DNA from: CAIVAT01 sp964387205 | GTDB lineage: Bacteria > Bacteroidota > Bacteroidia > Bacteroidales > FEN-979 | DNA length: 64,000 bases | Direction: 5' to 3' | NCBI GenBank assembly: GCA_964387205.1 | Contig: CAYLVY010000004.1 | Location: forward strand, 1-64,000 | Made by a program: the position numbers and the translations under genes | Notes under the pieces: generated by a model | Told to the model about the DNA's origin: nothing | Seen by the model: only the letters and a program-made list of their open reading frames with translations | Databases searched by the model: none | Part shown: one piece after another, positions 35,909 through 44,735 of the stretch | How positions within the stretch are numbered: position 1 is the first letter of the stretch | Layout: every line of letters starts with the position of its first letter

Positions 35909-37645
35909 ATGTCGAGAAGATCATTAAAAATCAGAGATTTAACGCTTCGTGACGGTCAGCAATCCCTTTTCGCAACCCGAATGACCCAGGAGCAGGCCGA
36001 TCGAGTTTTGCCCCATTTCCGGGCTGCCGGTTTTTACGCCATGGAGGTTTGGGGTGGCGCTGTCCCAGATTCCATCATGCGGTACCTGAACGAAAATCCC
36101 TGGACACGCCTGGAGCGGATTAAAGAAGAAATTGGCGAGGTATCATTGCTTACGGCACTTTCCCGTGGCCGTAACCTCTTCGGATATAATCCATACCCGG
36201 AAGAGGTCATCGAGGGTTTCAACCGCAATGCCGTGAAATCAGGCATCGGCATCATGCGCATCTTTGACGCCCTGAATGATACCGACAATATGAAATCGAC
36301 CATCCGCTGCGTGAAACAAAACGGTGGCATCGCCGATTGCGCCATCAGTTATACGGTTGACCCCAAATTCACTGCCCGTCAGAAGTTCCGTTCATGGATG
36401 CACTTCAGGGCATTGCCCCACGATATTTTCACCATCGATTATTTTGTCGAAAAAGCCCGTCAGATGGAAGCCCTCGGAGCCGATATGATCTCGGTGAAAG
36501 ACATGGCCGGGCTTATTACCCCATCCCAGACAGGTAAACTGATCCGCCGTCTGAAGGAGGAACTGAGGGTTCCTGTCGATTTTCATACCCATTGCACTCC
36601 GGGCTATGGACTTGCCTCCTCCCTGATGGCCATTCTGAACGGAGTCGATATCCTGGATACCAATGTATGGAGCTTTGCCGGCGGCCCCGCAGCCCCGGCG
36701 TATGAACTGATCCACATCTTCTGCCAGAAACTGGGTATCGATACAGGTGTCAACCCGGAAGCAGTACTTGAGATAGAAAAAGAACTCCGCGACATCCGAA
36801 AGGAACTGGCAGAATACGACACCGGCCAAAACCCGCCGGTTGCATTTGATTTCGTGCATGAAAAATTGCCCAAAGAGATCAATAAACTCTTCGTCAGGGC
36901 AATCTATATGGCTAAACACGATAAGGAGGATGAATTGCTGAAGGCATGTTTCGAGATCGAGCAGCACTTCGGATTCCCCGCCCCCGATGAGGCCGTGAAA
37001 AAAGCGGAAATCCCGGGAGGGATGTACACCAACATGCAGGCCCAACTCAAGCAACTCAAACTCGACCATCTGCTGCCACGCGTCCTCGAACTGGTACCAC
37101 TGGTCAGGATCAAATCAGGCTGCCCGCCGCTGGTCACCCCAACCAGCCAGATCGTAGGTGTTCAGGCCGTGAATTGCGTGATCGATGAAAATAAAGACCT
37201 TCCCTACTTCACCACCAAATCGATCCAGTTCGTCAACCTGGTCAAAGGAATCTATGGGAAAACCCCTATCCCGATCGATCCGGATTTCCGGGAGGAGATC
37301 GCCGGTATACGGGAGGAGACTCCATACGATACCAAAAACTATAAAAGACAGGAAAACACGGTCTTTGAAGAATACGGGAACATGAAACTGGCCGACAGTG
37401 AAAAGGATGAACTGCTGCTCGAACTCTTCCCGACCGTTGCACGCGATTTCCTGCAAAATGCCGTGGAGGAACGTTACACCGAAAATATCCACCAGATCGA
37501 AGAAGAAAAACGGCGCAAGGCCAGGGAGGCCAGAGAGGCCTATGAACGGCTCAGCCCACAGGAAAAAAGAGAACGGTTGATGCAGGGACTATATACCTGG
37601 CATGAACTCAGTTACCCCGAAGAGGAGAACCTGGGACGTTCCTGA
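35909..37645 (+). CDS. Biotin-dependent carboxyltransferase, pyruvate carboxylase subunit B / oxaloacetate decarboxylase alpha type
   Basis: This 578-residue protein has a TIM-barrel HMGL-like domain with the opening RDLTLRDGQQSLFATRM, a metal-binding Asp, and the DFHTHCTPGYG motif near residue 230. The conserved carboxyltransferase C-terminal domain follows (PGGMYTNMQAQLKQL near residue 370; PLVTPTSQIVG near 410). It ends in a charged helical tail and lacks an AMKM biotin domain, so it needs a separate carrier. The only one in the window is at 12051-12368. It could form oxaloacetate from pyruvate or do the reverse; the sequence cannot decide. Confidence 0.9.
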   Translation: MSRRSLKIRDLTLRDGQQSLFATRMTQEQADRVLPHFRAAGFYAMEVWGGAVPDSIMRYLNENPWTRLERIKEEIGEVSLLTALSRGRNLFGYNPYPEEVIEGFNRNAVKSGIGIMRIFDALNDTDNMKSTIRCVKQNGGIADCAISYTVDPKFTARQKFRSWMHFRALPHDIFTIDYFVEKARQMEALGADMISVKDMAGLITPSQTGKLIRRLKEELRVPVDFHTHCTPGYGLASSLMAILNGVDILDTNVWSFAGGPAAPAYELIHIFCQKLGIDTGVNPEAVLEIEKELRDIRKELAEYDTGQNPPVAFDFVHEKLPKEINKLFVRAIYMAKHDKEDELLKACFEIEQHFGFPAPDEAVKKAEIPGGMYTNMQAQLKQLKLDHLLPRVLELVPLVRIKSGCPPLVTPTSQIVGVQAVNCVIDENKDLPYFTTKSIQFVNLVKGIYGKTPIPIDPDFREEIAGIREETPYDTKNYKRQENTVFEEYGNMKLADSEKDELLLELFPTVARDFLQNAVEERYTENIHQIEEEKRRKAREAREAYERLSPQEKRERLMQGLYTWHELSYPEEENLGRS

Positions 37646-37738
37646 CCAGGAAATTTTATTAACGTTCCCTGTTCGATATGCATTAAAAAACACATCGAAC
37701 TTTTTGATTGTCGGTGTGTTACAAAAGGAAAAATCACC

Positions 37739-37746
37739 TACTTTTG
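37739..37746 (+). promoter_or_regulatory. -7 box of the aldehyde oxidoreductase-carbonic anhydrase operon
   Basis: TACTTTTG, 33 bases before the ATG at 37780. It lies inside the open frame that extends to 37708, so it argues for the later start. Confidence 0.55.
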
Positions 37747-37779
37747 TTTCATTGTCTAACCAACACCAATATACCGAGT

Positions 37780-39939
37780 ATGACTTTCGACGACTTTAAG
37801 AAGACGCATAAACTCCTGGCGCAATATCAGTACAAGTGGGCGCCCATCGATAAAGGATACAACAACCGCACTATCCATGTGAATGTCGGCGACCTGACCT
37901 TTAAAGAAAAACCGGTGACAGCGATGATGAAGGAGAAATTCATCGGAGGTAAAGGATTCGATCTCCGTTTATTGTGGGATGCTACCCGTCCCGACACCCG
38001 GTGGAACGATCCCGACAACGAGATCGTGATCAGCGGTGGGCCTTGTTGCGGGATCACGCAATACTCCGGAGCCGGCAAAGCCATTTGCTGCGCCATCAGC
38101 CCGCAAACCGATATAGTCGTCGATTCCAATGTCGGTGGTTTCTTTGGCCCTTTCCTGAAGTTCTGCGGATTTGATGCCCTAGAGGTGCAGGGAAAGTCTG
38201 AGAAAGAGATCATGGTACTATTTGAAGAGGAAAGAGAGGTTATTGAAATCTACGAAGCGGAAGATCTTCCGTCCGACAGTCATGTTCTGGCTGAAGAATT
38301 GCATGAAATGCTCGCCATTCCCGGCAACGAAAAAGACAAATACAACGTGTCGGTGGTTTCGGCCGGAACCGCAGCCGAACACTCTCTTATCGGGATGCTG
38401 AATTTCAGCTTCTACGATATCAAGCGTAAAAAAGTGCGGCTGAAACAGGCAGGACGCGGAGGGATCGGTACCGTTCTTCGCGATAAAAAAATCAAAGCAC
38501 TGGTGGCGCACGTCAAACCAATCGGCGGAAACCGCAACAACGTGGTGGAACTCGAGGCTATCCAGGAACGCGGACGCCGGTTCAACAAAGAGATGCGGGA
38601 ACTGGACGACAAACAATGCGAAATGCGTAAAAAAGGTACCGCCCACCTTACCAATATCATGAACGATTATGACTTGCTGCCGGTCCATAACTTCAAATTC
38701 GGCAACCATCCCGACGCCGGAAAGATCCACGGGGATGTGTGGATGTCCTATTTTACCCAGAATGTTCCCGACGGTTGCTGGGTAGGCTGCAACATGGCCT
38801 GCGCCAAAGGGGTGGACAATTATGAACTCCGCACCGGGCCCTATAAAGGAGACAAAGTGATTGTGGACGGCCCTGAATATGAAACTACCTCCTCTCTTGG
38901 TTCGATCGCAGGGATATTTAACCCCGATTTTACCATCGAAGCCAACTTCTATTGCGACACATACGGCATCTGCACCATCACCTGGGGGACCATCCTGGGT
39001 TTTATCATGGAATGTTACGAAAATGGTATCCTGAACGAGGAGCGCACGGGAGGGCTGAAACTGAACTTCGGCAATGCCGACACCGCTATGGAGCTCCTTC
39101 ACCAGGTCAGCCGCGGAGAAGGTTTCGGCCTGATCGCCGGCCAGGGAGTACGGAAAATGAAAGCCATGTTCGCGGAAAAAGGCTGGGGCGACCCCGCTTT
39201 CATGCAGGACATCGGCATGGAAAACAAAGGGTTGGAATACTCCCAGTACGTTTCTAAAGAATCATTGGCCCAGCAGGGCGGATATGCCATGACCAACAAA
39301 GGGCCGCAACACGATGAAGCATGGCTGATCTTCATGGACATGGTCAATAACCAGATACCTACCTTCGAGAAGAAGGCTGAGGCGCTGCACTACTTCCCGA
39401 TGTTCCGGACCTGGTTCGGACTTGCCGGATTCTGCAAACTGCCCTGGAATGACGTGGAACCTGAAGACAATGCCCAGACTGATGAACCGGCAAAGGTACC
39501 GGAACATGTCGATAACTACGTCACAATATTCAATGCCGTCACCGGACAAAAGATTGACAAGCACGAACTGGTCCGGCAATCGGAAAGGGTTTACAACTTC
39601 CAGCGGATCTTTAACATCCGTCGCGGATACGGACTCCGTAAACACGACGCCCAGCCCTATCGTGCTGCAGGCCCGGTGACCAGGGAAGAGTATGAATCGC
39701 GTGCCGAAAGGTATGATAAACAACTGAAAGAACAGATCAATTACGATCCGGAAGGTAAAACCACGGAGGAAAAGATGAAAGTACTCCGCCAGTACCGGGA
39801 AAACCGCTACGAACAACTTCTCGATGCCGTGTATCAGCGCCGCGGCTGGACCCCCAATGGTGTCCCTACCATTGAACACCTGAAGAAGATCGGAATGGAC
39901 CTGCCCGAGTTGATCGAAGTGGTAACCCCCCTCCAGTAA
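37780..39939 (+). CDS. Aldehyde:ferredoxin oxidoreductase family enzyme (tungsten-pterin)
   Basis: Members oxidise aldehydes to acids (or the reverse) with ferredoxin, using a bis-pterin tungsten site and one [4Fe-4S] cluster. The N-terminal domain has EKFIGGKGFDLRLLWDAT near residue 50 and ISGGPCCGITQYSGAGK near residue 85. Cluster ligands are Cys333, Cys337 and Cys341 (CWVGCNMAC) plus Cys552 in GFCKLPW. The 719 residues exceed the roughly 600 of archaeal AOR, partly through the charged C-terminal region. The start at 37780 is preferred to the frame start at 37708 because a promoter box lies between. A WtpA-type tungstate uptake and cofactor operon lies about 2.5 kb downstream, which supports tungsten use. 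The substrate is unknown. Confidence 0.9.
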   Translation: MTFDDFKKTHKLLAQYQYKWAPIDKGYNNRTIHVNVGDLTFKEKPVTAMMKEKFIGGKGFDLRLLWDATRPDTRWNDPDNEIVISGGPCCGITQYSGAGKAICCAISPQTDIVVDSNVGGFFGPFLKFCGFDALEVQGKSEKEIMVLFEEEREVIEIYEAEDLPSDSHVLAEELHEMLAIPGNEKDKYNVSVVSAGTAAEHSLIGMLNFSFYDIKRKKVRLKQAGRGGIGTVLRDKKIKALVAHVKPIGGNRNNVVELEAIQERGRRFNKEMRELDDKQCEMRKKGTAHLTNIMNDYDLLPVHNFKFGNHPDAGKIHGDVWMSYFTQNVPDGCWVGCNMACAKGVDNYELRTGPYKGDKVIVDGPEYETTSSLGSIAGIFNPDFTIEANFYCDTYGICTITWGTILGFIMECYENGILNEERTGGLKLNFGNADTAMELLHQVSRGEGFGLIAGQGVRKMKAMFAEKGWGDPAFMQDIGMENKGLEYSQYVSKESLAQQGGYAMTNKGPQHDEAWLIFMDMVNNQIPTFEKKAEALHYFPMFRTWFGLAGFCKLPWNDVEPEDNAQTDEPAKVPEHVDNYVTIFNAVTGQKIDKHELVRQSERVYNFQRIFNIRRGYGLRKHDAQPYRAAGPVTREEYESRAERYDKQLKEQINYDPEGKTTEEKMKVLRQYRENRYEQLLDAVYQRRGWTPNGVPTIEHLKKIGMDLPELIEVVTPLQ

Positions 39940-39944
39940 CCGTT

Positions 39945-40571
39945 ATGGAAAACCTGCTCAAAGGAGTTGTCGAATTCAGGAAAAAAGATTTTGAGGAAAA
40001 CCGCGAACTTTTCGAAAAATTGCATAAACGCCAGGATCCTCATACCCTTTTTATCGGCTGTTCCGATTCCCGCGTTGTCCCCAATATCATTACCCAAACC
40101 CTTCCGGGCGAGGTTTTCGTGGTGAGAAATGTAGCCAACATTGTCCCGGTTTATTCCGAAAATATCGATTTTTACGGCACCACCTCCGCCATTGAATATG
40201 CCGTAGTACAACTCAAGGTAGAAAATATCCTCGTGTGCGGGCACTCCAATTGCGGCGGTTGCGCCGCTTTATATAAATCTGAGGATGAACTTGCCGCCAT
40301 CCCGCATACGAAAAAATGGCTCGAACTGGCCCGGCTGGTCAGGGAAAAAGTAATGATGAAACTCGGCGACACTCCCGAACCGGCAGCCCGGGAGTGGCTG
40401 ACCGAGCAAATCAATGTGGTGGAACAACTCAAACATCTGCTATCCTACCCCTTCGTCAGGGAACGATTCCGGAATGGCAACCTGAAACTGTTAGGATGGC
40501 ATTATATCATCGAAACCGGGCAGATATTCAGTTACGACCGGAAAAAAGGTTTTTTCGAACCCATCAATTAA
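39945..40571 (+). CDS. Beta-class carbonic anhydrase
   Basis: This 208-residue zinc enzyme interconverts CO2 and bicarbonate. Zinc ligands are Cys39, His100 and Cys103 (motifs CSDSR and HSNCGGC), with the Asp41/Arg43 dyad. The C-terminal part has the LKLLGWHYIIETGQIFSYD strand typical of the family. It begins 5 bases after the oxidoreductase stop, so the two are cotranscribed. It could supply bicarbonate to the biotin carboxylation steps in this region, but that link is inferred. Confidence 0.95.
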   Translation: MENLLKGVVEFRKKDFEENRELFEKLHKRQDPHTLFIGCSDSRVVPNIITQTLPGEVFVVRNVANIVPVYSENIDFYGTTSAIEYAVVQLKVENILVCGHSNCGGCAALYKSEDELAAIPHTKKWLELARLVREKVMMKLGDTPEPAAREWLTEQINVVEQLKHLLSYPFVRERFRNGNLKLLGWHYIIETGQIFSYDRKKGFFEPIN

Positions 40572-40590
40572 TGGTCCGGCCCGCTGTTTA

Positions 40591-42240
40591 TTAAGATTTC
40601 CCGCTGCAACGGTCTGCTTTCATATAAGGATAGGTAAACTCCGTGGGAGAGATCAGGGTCTCTTTGATCGTCCTCGGATTGGTCCAGCGAAGCAGGTTGA
40701 GATAACTGCCCGACTTGTCGTTGGTACCGGAACCTCGGGCTCCTCCGAAAGGCTGCTGACCGACGACAGCACCCGTTGGCTTATCATTGAAGTAAAAATT
40801 CCCGGCCGCATACCGAAGTATCCGACAGGCAACATTCAACGCTTCCCTGTCATGGGAAAAAACCGAACCGGTAAGCCCGTAGGGAGAGGTTTGGTCGCAG
40901 ATGTGCAGGGTCTCTTCATAATCTTTGTCCTTGTAAACATATATGGTCATCACCGGGCCGAAGATCTCCTCCTCCATACTTTTAAAATGAGGATCAGTGG
41001 TCAGGATAACCGTGGGCTGAATGAAATAGCCCTTCGATTTATCTCCTGTCCCGCCAAAAATCACCTCGGCATCAGGAGACTTTTTCGCGTATTCGATGTA
41101 ACCCATAATATTATCGAAAGATGCCTCGTCAATGACGGCATTCATGAAATGGCTGAACTCCCTGACATCTCCCACGGTCACGGTGGATAACATATCGCCG
41201 ATCCGCTCACGGATATCGGGCCAAAGGGATTCGGGGATGTATCCGCGGGAAGCGGCAGAACACTTCTGCCCCTGGTACTCAAAGGCACCCCTGACAACAG
41301 CTACGGCTACCTCCTGTGCTGAGGAAGAGGGGTGAACAAAAATGAAATCCTTTCCCCCGGTCTCCCCTACCATGCGCGGATAGGAACGGTAATGGTCCAT
41401 GTTGCTGGCCACTGTTCTCCAAATGCCGTTGAAAGTACCCGTAGAACCGGTAAAATGGACACCGGTCATGTCGCGGTGTTGCAACACCTGCTGCCCGATC
41501 CTGCTCCCCGGGCCCGGAATGAAATTGATCACCCCGTCGGGAAGACCTGCTTCGCGGAATACCTGCATCAGCACGTAGTTGCTGAGTACCGAGGTGGATG
41601 CTGGTTTCCAAACCGTGGTATTACCCATCACCACCGGCGCCATGTTCAGGTTTGAAGCAATGGCAGTGAAATTGAAAGGGGTAATGGTGAAAACAAATCC
41701 TTCCAGCGGACGGTATTCGAGCCGGTTGATGATCCCCGGCTGCGAATGGGGCTGTTCTTTATAAATCTCCGTGGTGAAAAATGCATTGAATTTCAGAAAA
41801 TCAATCGTTTCACAGGCAGCATCTATCTCTGCCTGATAGGCGCTCTTACCCTGCCCGAGCATGGTTGCGGCATTGATCACCTGACGGTACTTGTGTGTCA
41901 ATAGCTCCGCCGCCTTCAACGCGATGGAAACACGCTCCACCCAGGAGATCGATTCCCACTGCCGGTGCGCTTTTACCGCAGCCTCCATGGCCATCTGCAC
42001 CTCCTTCTCCCCCGCCAGGTGATATTGGCCCAATATATGGCCATGGTCATGCGGCATCACAATCTTCCCGGTTTTTCCGGTCCTCACCTCTTTCCCCCCG
42101 ATAACCAGTGGAATATCAATTACTTCGGAACTCATCCTGTCAAGTTCCGCGTTGAGCATCTTCCGCTCCTGACATCCCGGAGCATAACTCTTTGTCGGTT
42201 CATTGACCGGACGCTCCAAATTGAAAATAGCATTGTTCAT
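40591..42240 (-). CDS. pruA: 1-pyrroline-5-carboxylate dehydrogenase
   Basis: This 549-residue aldehyde dehydrogenase oxidises glutamate semialdehyde to glutamate in proline breakdown. It has the N-terminal NNAIFNLERPVNEP lead typical of the stand-alone eukaryotic/Bacteroidota type. TITPFNFTAIASN near residue 180 follows, then GETGGKDFIFVHP with the general base Glu near residue 295 and the catalytic Cys in YQGQKCSAASR near residue 325. EEEIFGPV and QPFGGARGSGTNDKSG near residue 505 complete the pattern. It converges on the carbonic anhydrase gene and is divergent from the tungstate operon. Confidence 0.94.
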   Translation of the reverse strand: MNNAIFNLERPVNEPTKSYAPGCQERKMLNAELDRMSSEVIDIPLVIGGKEVRTGKTGKIVMPHDHGHILGQYHLAGEKEVQMAMEAAVKAHRQWESISWVERVSIALKAAELLTHKYRQVINAATMLGQGKSAYQAEIDAACETIDFLKFNAFFTTEIYKEQPHSQPGIINRLEYRPLEGFVFTITPFNFTAIASNLNMAPVVMGNTTVWKPASTSVLSNYVLMQVFREAGLPDGVINFIPGPGSRIGQQVLQHRDMTGVHFTGSTGTFNGIWRTVASNMDHYRSYPRMVGETGGKDFIFVHPSSSAQEVAVAVVRGAFEYQGQKCSAASRGYIPESLWPDIRERIGDMLSTVTVGDVREFSHFMNAVIDEASFDNIMGYIEYAKKSPDAEVIFGGTGDKSKGYFIQPTVILTTDPHFKSMEEEIFGPVMTIYVYKDKDYEETLHICDQTSPYGLTGSVFSHDREALNVACRILRYAAGNFYFNDKPTGAVVGQQPFGGARGSGTNDKSGSYLNLLRWTNPRTIKETLISPTEFTYPYMKADRCSGKS

Positions 42241-42277
42241 ATCATTGAATTTTGTTGTTCTCGGTCTGTTTTGTCTG

Positions 42278-42285
42278 CAAAGTTA
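42278..42285 (-). promoter_or_regulatory. -7 box of pruA
   Basis: TAACTTTG on the minus strand, 37 bases before the start, with TTTA (42305-42308) at the -33 position, 19 bases away. Confidence 0.6.
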
Positions 42286-42400
42286 TCATTATTTATATTT
42301 TTTCTAAATAATTTCATGTACAATCATGATGAAGGGCCACAAAACTGCCATACCACAACGGAATTTCGGAGTGGTTATTTCGTGCATATCGAAAAATTCA

Positions 42401-42408
42401 TACTTTTG
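42401..42408 (+). promoter_or_regulatory. -7 box of the tungstate/molybdenum-cofactor operon
   Basis: TACTTTTG, with TTTC (42378-42381) 19 bases upstream as a possible -33. An imperfect inverted repeat (ACCAC 42352-42356, GTGGT 42371-42375) abuts this -33 and is a candidate operator. Confidence 0.55.
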
Positions 42409-42431
42409 TGATCTATAAAACACCCTGCAAT

Positions 42432-42812
42432 TTGGACACAAAATTTTCTGATAAACTGGCCCATATCCGTCTTCATTACAAGATATGGATGGCCGATGAA
42501 AAAGAGAGCGGTATCCTTGGCGACGGCAAATGGAAAATGCTGAAGCTGATCGAAGAAAAGGGTTCCATGAAGGCGGCCTGTGAAGAGATGGGATATACCT
42601 ACCGGCGAACCTGGGGCAACCTGCGGAAAATTGAGGATTTTTTCGGATTTCCATTGCTGGAAAAGCACCGGGGAGGCGCTGAAAGAGGCAGGACCGTACT
42701 ATCCGAGGAGGGAAAACGCCTGGTCAGGGCTTTTGACACTTTTCATCAGTCGCTCGATGAACACATCCAAAGGGGTTTTGAAAAATTCATGGAGGAATTG
42801 AACCGGAAATGA
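42432..42812 (+). CDS. ModE-like winged-helix regulator (HTH domain only)
   Basis: This protein of about 126 residues matches the N-terminal LysR-type HTH of ModE. It has an RLHYKIWMADEKES strand, then DGKWKMLKLIEEKGSMKAAC, the YTYRRTWGNLRKIEDFFGFPLLEK recognition helix region and a RTVLSEEGKRLVRAF segment. The molybdate-binding C-terminal domains of E. coli ModE are absent. The frame opens with a GTG at 42408 that overlaps the promoter box, so I choose TTG at 42432. It overlaps wtpA by ATGA and is probably an autoregulator of this operon. How it would sense oxyanion without a binding domain is unclear. Confidence 0.85.
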   Translation: MDTKFSDKLAHIRLHYKIWMADEKESGILGDGKWKMLKLIEEKGSMKAACEEMGYTYRRTWGNLRKIEDFFGFPLLEKHRGGAERGRTVLSEEGKRLVRAFDTFHQSLDEHIQRGFEKFMEELNRK

Positions 42813-43789
42813 GACCCTTTTTCAAAATCCTCCCGGCGCTGATTCTTACTGCACTTCTGTCAATATCTTGTTATTGCCCGGCCCAGCCGGCATCCCTGTC
42901 GGGTACACTGATCATTTTCCATGCCGGCAGCCTGGCCGTTCCGGTAAAGGAGATCGCGGCTGTTTTTCGTCTGAAAAACCCCGGAGTGACCATCCTGACC
43001 GAAGCGGCCGGGAGTGTGGACTGCGCCAGGAAGATCACCGACCTGCACAAACCTTGTGACATCATGATATCCGCCGATTACACGGTTATAGATAAAATGC
43101 TGATCCCGCAGCACGCCACATGGAATATTCAGTTCGCTTCCAATGAGATGTGCCTCGTTTTCAATGAGAAATCGAATTACGGCCAGGTTATAAACGCCAA
43201 TAACTGGCCCGGGATACTGCTGCGCAGCGATGTGAGGTTCAGCCGTTCCGATCCCAATTCAGATCCCTGTGGTTACCGGTCGGAGATGACCATGCAACTG
43301 GCTGAAAAACACTACCGGAATCCCGGACTGGCCGGAAGACTGACTACCAAAGACCGGAAGTATATCCGGCCCAAGGAGGTGGATCTTCTGCCATTACTGG
43401 AGACTAATACGGTAGACTTCATTTTTCTCTACAAATCGGTGGCCATACAGCATGGACTGAAATACCTCGAACTACCTGATGAGGTCAACCTGAAAAATCC
43501 TGCCTTCATCAACCTATATCATACCGCGGCGGTGGAAATAGACGGCAGCCGGCCCGGGGAGAAAGCAACCATGTTCGGTGAACCGATGATCTATGGGGTC
43601 ACAATACTCCGCGACGCCCCCAATAAACCGGCGGCACTTGCCTTTCTGAAGTTCATGCTCTCCGAAGATGGCGGAATGAAAATCCTCCGGCGGAATGGGC
43701 AACCCTCTTTGATCCCCCGCTTCAACCCAAATTACCACCTGATACCACCTGTACTCCGACCATTTGCTTCAGAATATCAAAAACCGTAA
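42809..43789 (+). CDS. wtpA: Tungstate/molybdate-binding protein, WtpA type
   Basis: This 326-residue exported binding protein has an N-terminal signal peptide (hydrophobic to about residue 25; a Cys near residue 21 may be lipidated). The body follows WtpA closely: IIFHAGSLAVP near residue 35, EAAGSVDCARKITDL, a SADYTVIDKMLIP stretch, and SNPNSDPCGYR-like RSDPNSDPCGYRSEM near residue 150, with VDFIFLYKSVAIQHGL later. This is the archaeal-type family with high tungstate affinity, distinct from classical ModA. It is followed by an exported lipoprotein, not by the permease, which is unusual. Confidence 0.9.
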   Translation: MRPFFKILPALILTALLSISCYCPAQPASLSGTLIIFHAGSLAVPVKEIAAVFRLKNPGVTILTEAAGSVDCARKITDLHKPCDIMISADYTVIDKMLIPQHATWNIQFASNEMCLVFNEKSNYGQVINANNWPGILLRSDVRFSRSDPNSDPCGYRSEMTMQLAEKHYRNPGLAGRLTTKDRKYIRPKEVDLLPLLETNTVDFIFLYKSVAIQHGLKYLELPDEVNLKNPAFINLYHTAAVEIDGSRPGEKATMFGEPMIYGVTILRDAPNKPAALAFLKFMLSEDGGMKILRRNGQPSLIPRFNPNYHLIPPVLRPFASEYQKP

Positions 43790-43802
43790 ATAGTTACTGA
43801 CC

Positions 43803-44705
43803 ATGAAAACATCATCCCTCCTTCTGCTCCTGATCACTTTACTAATGCTGATTTCCTGCAAAAAGGACAAAGACCCCTCTCCCCCCTCCATCGCCCTGCT
43901 TACCGGCGCTGAATTTACACCGGACGGTGCAGTGGTGAAAGTGGGCGGAAAATTAAGGTTCGGAATCACCGTCAACGCTTCCGATGCCAATATTACCAAC
44001 TTCGTGGTGAAGAAGATCATGCCTGACGGTTCGGTGAAGGTAGTCCTGGATTCAGGGCTGAATGCTGCCGGGTTCACGGTTCGGGAAACCTTCTGGCAAG
44101 GGGTGGAAGAAGAGGCACGCTGGACCTTCCAGGTGATGGACCGCAACCGGTTGTTTGCTACCACCGCCATTACCATATTCAAAGACCCGAACTCCGCATG
44201 GGGAGGCATCATCGAATATCCCGAAATAATCATGGGTTTTCAGCAAAATCAACAGCACGGACATCACCTCGATATCTTTACAGGTAAAGTATTTTTTGCC
44301 GACTCTGCGGCGCTTCATCAGGAAAAAATCGACCTGGTTGTCTATTACTTTAAAGATGAAGATGAATTGCATTCTCCAACTTTCTCCTCCCCGGGAGAGC
44401 AGGGCAACGGAATCTGGGAATACTACCCGGAGATAGCCTCATGGACCACCAGACAATACACCAAATGGGATATCAGTGTTGACGGCGATCCCATTCCTGT
44501 TGCCGATTTCAGCGCCTGTCATAATGACAGCCTGCTGATCGTTTCCTATGATGATGTCTGGGGTAAGCGGAAATTCAAATATGCCTATCCCGATGTCGTC
44601 ATTCCTTTTATGACTGCCGGTGGAAAAAAAGGCCTTATCCGGGTACTCTCTTCCGACAACGATCCCGCAGGTATCATAAGATTCTCCCTTAAAATTCAAC
44701 AATAA
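43803..44705 (+). CDS. Exported lipoprotein, function unknown, in the tungstate operon
   Basis: This 300-residue protein has a lipobox ending LMLISCKKDKD, with the acylated Cys near residue 19. An Ig/PKD-like beta domain (about 30-115) is followed by a second region containing HGHHLDIFTGKVF near residue 155 and VYYFKDEDELHSP. I do not recognise a defined family; similar architectures occur among Bacteroidota surface lipoproteins. It lies 13 bases after wtpA and 30 bases before the T9SS protein, within an otherwise uninterrupted operon. A role in surface capture or as a receptor partner is inference only. Confidence 0.75.
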   Translation: MKTSSLLLLLITLLMLISCKKDKDPSPPSIALLTGAEFTPDGAVVKVGGKLRFGITVNASDANITNFVVKKIMPDGSVKVVLDSGLNAAGFTVRETFWQGVEEEARWTFQVMDRNRLFATTAITIFKDPNSAWGGIIEYPEIIMGFQQNQQHGHHLDIFTGKVFFADSAALHQEKIDLVVYYFKDEDELHSPTFSSPGEQGNGIWEYYPEIASWTTRQYTKWDISVDGDPIPVADFSACHNDSLLIVSYDDVWGKRKFKYAYPDVVIPFMTAGGKKGLIRVLSSDNDPAGIIRFSLKIQQ

Positions 44706-44735
44706 TCTTATCCATTAACCTTAAAATCAATTGTC

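Noticed and set aside
38218..39102. A 294-residue open frame on the minus strand
   Set aside because: It is antisense to the aldehyde oxidoreductase, whose cluster ligands and motifs are intact.
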